Positions 44,276 through 49,648 of a stretch of DNA of 49,648 nucleotides are shown here, piece by piece (position 1 is the first letter of the stretch; the number at the start of each line of letters is the position of its first letter). A program made the position numbers and the translations under genes. The stretch lies in contig NZ_CDBK01000110.1 in NCBI RefSeq assembly GCF_000819785.1, forward strand, positions 1 through 49,648, given 5' to 3'. Under the pieces are notes generated by a model. The model ran no database searches. It had not been told where the DNA came from and worked only from the letters and a program-made list of their open reading frames with translations. This stretch comes from Aeromonas caviae. Lineage in GTDB: Bacteria > Pseudomonadota > Gammaproteobacteria > Enterobacterales > Aeromonadaceae.

Positions 44276-44367
44276 AAGCGGGTGGGAAATCAAGGAGAGA
44301 CAACTCGGGTTTGCAACAACAGGGGCAATGATACGGGCCGGAGCATGGGCAGCCGGCCCCAGGTTCA

Positions 44368-44835
44368 TCAGGCCAGATAGGCGCGCAGCATCCAGACCAG
44401 TTTCTCCTGCTGCTGCACATAGTCGGAGAGGATGGACGCAGTCCCTTCATCACCGGCATCGGCGGCCTGACCCAGGATGCGGCGCTGGGCAACCAGCAGT
44501 TCGCGGAAGCTCGCTAGCAGGGATTCCACGCAGGCACGACCGTCATGCAGCCCCTTCTGCTCGGGGATGGCAGACACCTGGATGTAGTCGCTGAAACTGT
44601 GCAGGGGCACCCCATCCAGGGTCAGAATGCGTTCGGCCAGGGCATCGACTTTCAGCAGCAGGTCGTTGTAGATCTCTTCGAATTTCAGGTGCAGCTCGAA
44701 GAACTGGTTGCCGCGGATGTTCCAGTGGAAGCCACGGACGTTCATGTAGAGGATCTGGTAGCTGGCCAGCAGCTTGTTGAGCTCGGCGGCCAGAGCTTGT
44801 GATTGAACGGTATCAAGACCAATGGGGCTCTTCAT
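44368..44835 (-). CDS. dps: Dps-family DNA-binding/ferritin-like stress protein
   Basis: A 155-residue ferritin-like protein. Intersubunit ferroxidase ligands are visible as H37 (GFHWNIRG), H49 and E53 (ELHLKFEE) on one side and D64 and E68 (VDALAER) on the other. Twelve subunits form a cage that oxidises and stores iron with hydrogen peroxide and protects DNA in stress and stationary phase. The N-terminus is short with few lysines, so DNA binding may be weak. GGAGGTG precedes the ATG. It is monocistronic, with a terminator 93 bp after the stop. Confidence 0.94.
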   Translation of the reverse strand: MKSPIGLDTVQSQALAAELNKLLASYQILYMNVRGFHWNIRGNQFFELHLKFEEIYNDLLLKVDALAERILTLDGVPLHSFSDYIQVSAIPEQKGLHDGRACVESLLASFRELLVAQRRILGQAADAGDEGTASILSDYVQQQEKLVWMLRAYLA

Positions 44836-44916
44836 GATTCACCTCCAGGTGGTAAGCATTATCGGGAACGGAGTCAGCTTATCCAGAAGCAGACTCAAAG
44901 GACAATTGTCTGTGCC

Positions 44917-44950
44917 TTGCCGATCCATAGCCAATGGCTATCGTCGGCAA
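44917..44950. other. Imperfect stem-loop between dps and the DUF3833 gene
   Basis: TTGCCGA (44917-44923) pairs with TCGGCAA (44944-44950), with an inner ATAGCC/GGCTAT stem. A-residues follow on the plus strand, so there is no U-run after it for the minus-strand operon that ends at 44966. Its role as 3' end of that operon is uncertain. Confidence 0.4.
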
Positions 44951-44965
44951 AAAATGCACCGGCTT

Positions 44966-45508
44966 TCATTGCTCAAGCCGCTCGATATAGAGGATCACCT
45001 CGCCGAGGTGAATGCCGAACTTGCTGATCTTCGCGCGGTTGATCAGGCGATCGTCGTCCAGCAGATACATCCAGTCATCAAAGCTCACCCTCACCACGCT
45101 CTCATCCGGCAGTGCCAGATCGAGTTGATAACGCCAATTGAGGGCAAAGCCCTCTGTCTTGCCTACCGCCTCCCCCACCACGTCTGAAGCCGTGCCGCGC
45201 CAGTGGCCATCCGCCCCCTTGCTCAAAAACCAGGTGCGGGTCTGCCGACGGCCATCATCGAAGTAAAACTGCTCGAACAGCTCCCCCTTGCCCTCTCGCC
45301 AGTGCCCCTGCATCTCGACCCGAAAGCGACTGGTCACTTCGCCGCTGCGGTCCGTCACCAGGCCGTGGGCCACCAGCTTGCCATTGAAGAAACGGGCGAG
45401 ATCCCAGCCCGGCCGGGAGCCGCGATAATCGTCAAGACCCGCGCCGCAACCAGAGAGCCACAGCAGGGGCAGCAACCAGGCAAGACGCCACCAGGAAGAG
45501 AACTTCAT
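44966..45508 (-). CDS. DUF3833 lipoprotein
   Basis: A 180-residue protein with a lipobox (LLWLSGC) and the DUF3833 pattern: FFNGKLVAHGLVTDRSGEV, GELFEQFYFDDGRRQTRTW, and a lipocalin-like run of strands ending in KFGIHLGEVILYIE. The molecular function is unknown; these proteins occur with CFA-synthase-like and DUF1365 genes. I take the ATG at 45508, which has GGAG 6 nt upstream; the ATG at 45520 overlaps the previous stop. It is the last gene of the operon that starts beyond the window. Confidence 0.85.
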   Translation of the reverse strand: MKFSSWWRLAWLLPLLWLSGCGAGLDDYRGSRPGWDLARFFNGKLVAHGLVTDRSGEVTSRFRVEMQGHWREGKGELFEQFYFDDGRRQTRTWFLSKGADGHWRGTASDVVGEAVGKTEGFALNWRYQLDLALPDESVVRVSFDDWMYLLDDDRLINRAKISKFGIHLGEVILYIERLEQ

Positions 45509-45519
45509 GGAATACTCCA

Positions 45520-46062
45520 TCAGGATTGGCCGCGCAGACGGCGGGTCAGAGCGGGATCCCGGCTGTCGTCAGTCAGCCAGATAGCAAGAAACGCGGGGGC
45601 GAAGGCGGGATCATCAAGAGAGCCCAGGAGGCGATCTCGCAACCAGAAGTGGCCCGTGCCTTGCTCGTCCACATAAAAAACCAGCTTGTCGCCGGGGGCG
45701 ACATCCGGCCAGAACGTGGCCAGTCGAGCCAGCCAGCGTTGGCGCTCACTCTCGCTGCCAAGGCCGAGCCGCTGCCACTCGGCGGCGGTCGCCTCCAGCA
45801 GATCCTGGCGCTCGATGGCCCTCGCGTAGGTAATGCTGAGGGCCTGCGGGTAGCGCCCCGGCTGATAGCGACCGCTCTCGCTGTAGAGGGTGGCGTCATA
45901 GAGCTTGAACCAGAGCCAGCGCATCTCCCCCTGTCCCACGGTACGCAGCCCCTGCCAGGGGGCGGCAACGCTCTGGGCGGTCGCAAACAGTGGCAGGCTC
46001 AAGGCCGCCAGCAGCAGGCTAGTTCCACCCCATGTGCCAACGGGCGGGATCCTCCAGTTCAT
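45520..46062 (-). CDS. Chalcone-isomerase-like periplasmic protein
   Basis: A 180-residue exported protein. The signal peptide (to about ATAQS) is followed by the bacterial chalcone-isomerase-like fold (GQGEMRWLWFKLYDATLYS, SITYARAIERQDLLEAT, GDKLVFYVDEQG, LGSLDDPAFAPAFLAIWL). True flavonoid activity is not expected; bacterial members are thought to bind fatty-acid-like ligands. Its first 44 bases overlap the end of the upstream TIGR02450 gene in another frame. If the ATG at 46062 is right, the overlap is real; no good later start was seen. It sits inside the lipid-modification operon. Confidence 0.82.
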   Translation of the reverse strand: MNWRIPPVGTWGGTSLLLAALSLPLFATAQSVAAPWQGLRTVGQGEMRWLWFKLYDATLYSESGRYQPGRYPQALSITYARAIERQDLLEATAAEWQRLGLGSESERQRWLARLATFWPDVAPGDKLVFYVDEQGTGHFWLRDRLLGSLDDPAFAPAFLAIWLTDDSRDPALTRRLRGQS

Positions 46063-46237
46063 GCCAGTCCATCTCCTGTTCCTGCAGGGTGTTGATATCC
46101 TGCATCACCACGCTCGCCAGATGCCCCTGGGCATCGCGCTGGCAGGCCACCACCAGGTAGAAACGCTCGGCCAGCTCGCACTGGCCATCCCTGGTCCACT
46201 TGGAAAACAACAAGGTGTCGGTCGAAAAGGTGTTCAT
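46019..46237 (-). CDS. TIGR02450-family tryptophan-rich small protein (DUF2389)
   Basis: A 72-residue protein with the family pattern: LLFSKWT near the N-terminus, AERFYLVV, then a C-terminal MDWHELEDPARWHMGWN, in which the WxxLxDPxxWxxGW arrangement is diagnostic. The function is unknown. It overlaps the DUF2878 stop by 4 bp (ATGA) and the chalcone-isomerase-like start by 44 bp, so it is embedded in and co-translated with the operon. No signal peptide is present, so it is cytoplasmic. Confidence 0.82.
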   Translation of the reverse strand: MNTFSTDTLLFSKWTRDGQCELAERFYLVVACQRDAQGHLASVVMQDINTLQEQEMDWHELEDPARWHMGWN

Positions 46238-46713
46238 CTCGTCTCACCCTCCAGCTTGACCGTTACCCACAGGAGTACGGGTAACCACCACATCCAGATC
46301 ACCGCCAGCAGCACTGCGCTTGTCCAGATGCCCCAGGGTAAGTTTACTGCCCCCATGGCGGCCCCCGCCATATAGGAGGAGGCGCCCCCTACCATGCCGA
46401 ACAGCCCCTGTTGCCAGCGCGGCAAGAGGCGAAGCCAGGGAAGGCCGTGGGAGAGGGTCAGGGCGAAACCGCACCAGAGCAGCAACAGCCAGAGCGGAAA
46501 ACCGGACGGAAAGTGAAACAGGCCGAGGCGCCAGAGCAGGATGTCGAGCAGGCAGCCTGCCAGGGCGACCGGGATGAGGCGCCAGTCCTGCCCGCGGCGT
46601 GGGGAGAAGATGAAATGGAGCAGCAGCATCCCGAGCAGCGGGCCCGGTTGCTGCCATGTCACCGCCAGCAACCAGTAGAGGTTGAATCCCAGCAGGTGGG
46701 CCCACTGCCACAT
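46234..46713 (-). CDS. DUF2878 membrane protein
   Basis: A 159-residue, very hydrophobic protein with about five membrane helices (NLYWLLAVTWQ, LIPVALAGCLLDILLWRLGLF, LWLLLLWCGFALTL, WTSAVLLAVIWMWWLPVLLW) and few charged residues. It matches DUF2878, seen with CFA-synthase-like and DUF1365 genes. The biochemical role is unknown. It starts 2 bp after the methyltransferase stop and ends overlapping the TIGR02450 start. Confidence 0.82.
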   Translation of the reverse strand: MWQWAHLLGFNLYWLLAVTWQQPGPLLGMLLLHFIFSPRRGQDWRLIPVALAGCLLDILLWRLGLFHFPSGFPLWLLLLWCGFALTLSHGLPWLRLLPRWQQGLFGMVGGASSYMAGAAMGAVNLPWGIWTSAVLLAVIWMWWLPVLLWVTVKLEGETR

Positions 46714-46715
46714 GA

Positions 46716-47972
46716 TCAGCGACCGTGTGCCGGCAAGTCCCCGGACCAGCCATGGGGCCCCGGCTTGGCGGCCTCCAGTTGCACCAGGCTGATGGCCCGC
46801 TCCCAGAATCCCCCTTCACAGTAGGCGAAATAGAAGTGCCAGAGCCGGATGAAATCCTGGCTGTAACCGAGCTTGGGCAGCTCCGGGGCCAGCGCCAGGA
46901 AGCGTTCGCACCAGTGGGCCAGGGTACGGGCATAGTGGTGGCCGTGATCGTGCAGCCGTACCAGCTGCATGTCGGTCTCCCGCGCCAGCAGACCCGCCAT
47001 CTGGGAGACGCAGGGCAGGCAGCCTCCCGGGAAGATGTAGCGCTGGATGAAGTCCACCCCGCGCAGATACTGGGCGTGGCGCTGATCGGCGATGGTGATG
47101 GCCTGGATCAGCAGGCGTCCGCCGGGCTTGAGCAGGCGCGACAACTGGCGGAAATAGTCGGGTAGGAAGGCGTGCCCCACCGCCTCGATCATCTCGATGG
47201 AGACCAGCTTGTCATAGCGTCCCTCCAGCTTGCGGTAATCCTCCAGCAGCAAGGTGATGCGATCTCCCAGCCCCTCCCGCTCGATCCACGCCTTGGCATA
47301 GTCGTGCTGGGCCCGGGAGATGGTAGTGGTGGTGACCCGGCAGCCGTAGTGACGGGCCGCATAGACGGCGAGACCGCCCCAGCCGGTGCCTATCTCCAGC
47401 AGATGGTCGTCCGGCCCAAGCTCAAGCCGCTCGCAGATGGTGCGCAGCTTGGCCTGCTGCCCCTCCTCCAGGGTGGCATCCGGGTGGGGATAGATGGCGC
47501 TCGAATACTGCATGTGATCGTCGAGAAAGCCCTGATAGAGGGTGTTGCCAAGGTCATAGTGGGCGGCGATGTTCGCGCGCGAACCGGTCAGGGTATTGCG
47601 ATTGAACCAGTGGCGCACCTTGTTGAACGGGAAGCTGAGCCAGCCGAGGCGCCGTTCCAGGGCGTCGAGCAACGGCAGATTGCGGGCCAGCAGGCGCACC
47701 AGTGCCACCGGCTCCGGGCTGGTCCAGAGACCCTCCACCCAGGTCTCTCCTGCGGCGATGCTACCCCCCAGCAGCAGGCGGCGATAAAACGCCGGATCCT
47801 GCACCACCAGCTCGGCATGCAGGTCGCTGCCCGCCTTGCCGAAACGGTGGCACTCGCTGCCGTCGTGGAGTACCAGCTGGCCCTGCTCAAGGCGCGCCAG
47901 CAATTTGAGCAGCAGTTGCTTGGCCCCCTTGTCGATGAAAGAGGCAGAGAGGGTTGATTGAGCAAGTTCCAT
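46716..47972 (-). CDS. Cyclopropane-fatty-acid-synthase-like SAM methyltransferase
   Basis: A 418-residue class I methyltransferase of the CFA synthase/mycolic-acid methyltransferase family: N-terminal lipid-binding part, YDLGNTLYQGFLDDHMQYSSAIY, SAM site LLEIGTGWGGLAVYAA, and IEMIEAVGHAFLPDYF with the usual catalytic Glu. It should methylate or cyclopropanate double bonds of membrane phospholipid acyl chains. I take the ATG at 47972, with GGAGAG upstream. In Rhodobacter, a CFA-like enzyme in a comparable stress-controlled cluster makes methylated unsaturated fatty acids rather than cyclopropanes; either product is possible here. Confidence 0.92.
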   Translation of the reverse strand: MELAQSTLSASFIDKGAKQLLLKLLARLEQGQLVLHDGSECHRFGKAGSDLHAELVVQDPAFYRRLLLGGSIAAGETWVEGLWTSPEPVALVRLLARNLPLLDALERRLGWLSFPFNKVRHWFNRNTLTGSRANIAAHYDLGNTLYQGFLDDHMQYSSAIYPHPDATLEEGQQAKLRTICERLELGPDDHLLEIGTGWGGLAVYAARHYGCRVTTTTISRAQHDYAKAWIEREGLGDRITLLLEDYRKLEGRYDKLVSIEMIEAVGHAFLPDYFRQLSRLLKPGGRLLIQAITIADQRHAQYLRGVDFIQRYIFPGGCLPCVSQMAGLLARETDMQLVRLHDHGHHYARTLAHWCERFLALAPELPKLGYSQDFIRLWHFYFAYCEGGFWERAISLVQLEAAKPGPHGWSGDLPAHGR

Positions 47973-48078
47973 TAGCGGCTCTCCGAATGGGTCAAGAGTG
48001 AGGTCGTTCGGTTGGGATGAACCCGCACCATGGGCTGCTGACAACACCAGGAAGCGGAATTTAACGGGTGTGTCAGCG

Positions 48079-48858
48079 TCACGGGCGGCTCTCCGGATGG
48101 GTGAAGACGGGGGTGCGTTTGATAAAAAGGCGCAGGGCCTGCCAGTAGATCCCGAGCAGCACCTTCAGGGTCATCCAGGGCCAGCGAGCCAGCAGCGCCG
48201 CCAGCCCCTTGCGCGACAGCGGCGCGCGGCGCAGGGCCAGGGTGGCGTCAAACAGCTTGCTCTCACCGGATACGGGGTGGCTCTCGATATGGATCAGCGC
48301 CTCCTCTTTCGGCGCCCGGATGCGCCAGTGGTAGCGCATCCCCAGTCCCATGAAGGGGGAGACATGAAAATCCTTGTCATGGGGGGAGAGCGCCGCCAGA
48401 TCCAGCAGGTAGTAGTGGCGCTCGTTCCAGGGGGTATTGGAGACCTCCGCCAGCAGGTAGCGGGTCTCCCCCGCCCGATCGCAGAAGTAGAAATTGACCG
48501 GGCTGAAATAAAACCCGAGGCAGCGCACGTTGCCAAGGAGCAGCACCCGCCCGCCGGGCTCCGCATCCCCCCCAAGGGCCGCCACCTTGTCCCAGACCGC
48601 CTGCTTGAGGGGCCCTTCGCTGCCCCGCAGATAGTCCTCGCGGCGAAACGAGAGCAGTCCGGCCCGCTCCACGGCAAACCAGCGCCCCTGCTCAAGCCCG
48701 GGCAGTTCGTCCAGATCCAGCCCCAGCATGAAGAGGCTGTATGAAAAAGCATGGGCCCTGGGGGCGAAGCGGCGATGGCGCACCGAGCCTTGCCAGATGG
48801 CGCTGATCCCCTCCCCCATTCCCTCGTCCCCTTGCGTCAAGGCCGCGGCGCCGCTCAT
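48079..48858 (-). CDS. DUF1365 protein
   Basis: A 259-residue protein with the DUF1365 start (WQGSVRHRRFAPRAHAFSYSLFM) and conserved FYFSPVNFYFC, EVSNTPWNERHYYLL, FHVSPFMGLGMRYHW segments. The family function is unknown, but it is nearly always encoded beside an amine-oxidase-like flavoprotein and a CFA-synthase-like methyltransferase, as here. It overlaps the upstream flavoprotein stop by 4 bp (ATGA). Confidence 0.9.
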   Translation of the reverse strand: MSGAAALTQGDEGMGEGISAIWQGSVRHRRFAPRAHAFSYSLFMLGLDLDELPGLEQGRWFAVERAGLLSFRREDYLRGSEGPLKQAVWDKVAALGGDAEPGGRVLLLGNVRCLGFYFSPVNFYFCDRAGETRYLLAEVSNTPWNERHYYLLDLAALSPHDKDFHVSPFMGLGMRYHWRIRAPKEEALIHIESHPVSGESKLFDATLALRRAPLSRKGLAALLARWPWMTLKVLLGIYWQALRLFIKRTPVFTHPESRP

Positions 48859-49648
48859 AGCTCGGCCCCGAAGCGTCTGGCCACGTCCAGGGCGCTGCGC
48901 ACCCCGTCCTCGTGAAAACCGTTGTACCAGTAAGCCCCGCAGAAGTGGGTGCGCTGATGGCCACAGATCTCGCCCCGTCGCTGCTGGGCGGCGATGGAGC
49001 CCTGATTGAATACCGGATGATGATAGACGAAACGGCGCAACACCTTGCTCTCGTCCACCCGTCCACGGGGATTGAGGCTGACGCAGAAGGGCGCGGGGGA
49101 GCTCACCCCCTGCAGGATGTTCATGTTGTAGCTCACCAGGGGGCGCGCCCCGTCATCCTCACCGAGCTGGTAGTTCCAGCTCGCCCACGCCTTGCGGCGC
49201 ATCGGCAGGCAGGAGGCGTCGGTGTGCAGCCAGACGTCGTTGGCCTGATAGGGCATGTTCCCGAGGATGGCCCTCTCTCCCTCGCTCGCATCCGCCAGCA
49301 GGGCCAGGGCCTGATCGCTGTGACAGGCGAAGATCACCTCGTCAAAATGGGCCTCCTGCCCCTGGCTGGTAACCACGACGCCATCCGCCACCCGGCGCAC
49401 CGCCTCCACCGGGGTAGCGAGGCGGATGCGCGACTGCCAGCCCGCCGTGAGCGGCTCTATGTACTCTCGCGAGCCACCCGGGATCACATACCACTGGGGC
49501 CGGTTCGCCACCTCCAGCAGCCCGTGGTTGGCGAAAAACCGCAGAAAGAAGCTCAAGGGGAAGGCACGCATGTCCGCCAGGGTGGAGGACCAGATGGCCG
49601 CCCCCATGGGCAGGATGTAGTGGCGGGCGAAATAGTCGCTGAATTTCC
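48855..49648 (-). CDS. FAD-dependent amine-oxidase-like protein (partial, 5' end beyond the window)
   Basis: At least 263 C-terminal residues are visible. The frame stays open through the window edge (FSDYFARHYILPMGAAIWSS), so the start lies to the right. Features include FFANHGLLEVANRPQWYVIPGG, FDEVIFACHSDQALALL, the NDVWLHTD strand and the C-terminal CGAYWYNGFHEDGVRSALDVAR, which closes the FAD site in NAD(P)/FAD-dependent desaturase-like flavoproteins. In related clusters this flavoprotein is linked to oxidation or desaturation of fatty acids; the substrate here is inferred. It is the most upstream operon gene visible. Confidence 0.88.
   Translation of the reverse strand, partial: KFSDYFARHYILPMGAAIWSSTLADMRAFPLSFFLRFFANHGLLEVANRPQWYVIPGGSREYIEPLTAGWQSRIRLATPVEAVRRVADGVVVTSQGQEAHFDEVIFACHSDQALALLADASEGERAILGNMPYQANDVWLHTDASCLPMRRKAWASWNYQLGEDDGARPLVSYNMNILQGVSSPAPFCVSLNPRGRVDESKVLRRFVYHHPVFNQGSIAAQQRRGEICGHQRTHFCGAYWYNGFHEDGVRSALDVARRFGAEL

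Noticed and set aside
1..49648. CRISPR arrays, insertion sequences or prophage genes
   Set aside because: No spaced direct-repeat array, transposase, integrase or phage structural gene was seen; VgrG and Hcp are explained by the T6SS.

Overview
This window looks like Aeromonas chromosome. Most of it is GC-rich. It carries an Aeromonas-type auxiliary type VI secretion cluster (hcp, vgrG, DUF4123 adaptor, colicin-like effector), an AhyR-like LuxR protein, an AdeRS-like efflux locus and typical gammaproteobacterial housekeeping genes. The species cannot be fixed from the sequence alone, and all assignments rest on reading the sequence without database searches.

Layout. (1) 1-9320, minus strand: a T6SS payload operon. 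hcp has a good sigma-54 promoter match; after a terminator come vgrG, a DUF4123 chaperone, a 1057-residue VasX/TseC-like pore-forming effector and its immunity gene, coupled by overlapping stop/start codons. Beyond these the DNA is visibly AT-rich. It holds a ladder of duplicated immunity genes separated by decayed pieces of the effector C-terminus, and a third immunity gene runs off the left edge. One immunity gene contains a run of 12 G. (2) 9487-18636: a LuxR-type regulator with no luxI beside it; a SulP transporter that seems to lack a conserved internal segment; an AdeRS-like two-component system; and a divergent AdeAB-like RND efflux pair with no outer-membrane gene. (3) 18637-19446: decayed coding remnants, then a control region.

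(4) 19275-38946: a beta-glucan/cellodextrin utilisation locus. It has a lipoprotein with two ExoP-like domains, a LamB-type porin, a MalM-like lipoprotein, a LacI-family regulator, a GH3-chemoreceptor-solute-binding protein operon, a secreted GH9 glucanase with a CBM4/9-like domain, a cellobiose-type PTS (IIB, IIC, GH1 phospho-beta-glucosidase, IIA) and a GH16 lichenase-like enzyme. A palindrome GAAATCGATTTC, or a close variant, lies before five transcription units, and CRP-like sites lie before two. The likely scheme is: secreted GH16/GH9/GH3 enzymes cut glucan outside the cell or in the periplasm; the porin admits oligosaccharides; the binding protein and chemoreceptor steer swimming; the PTS takes up and phosphorylates disaccharides; GH1 cleaves them; and the LacI protein with CRP coordinates expression.

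(5) 39002-44835: tRNA-Ser(UGA), a DsbA-family oxidoreductase, galE, the hybrid-cluster protein hcp and its reductase hcr (perfect FNR box upstream, terminator between them) and dps. (6) 44966-49648, minus strand: a compact seven-gene operon (amine-oxidase-like flavoprotein cut by the window end, DUF1365, cyclopropane-fatty-acid-synthase-like methyltransferase, DUF2878, TIGR02450 protein, chalcone-isomerase-like protein, DUF3833 lipoprotein). It resembles the lipid-modification gene sets under sigma-E/ChrR control in other proteobacteria.
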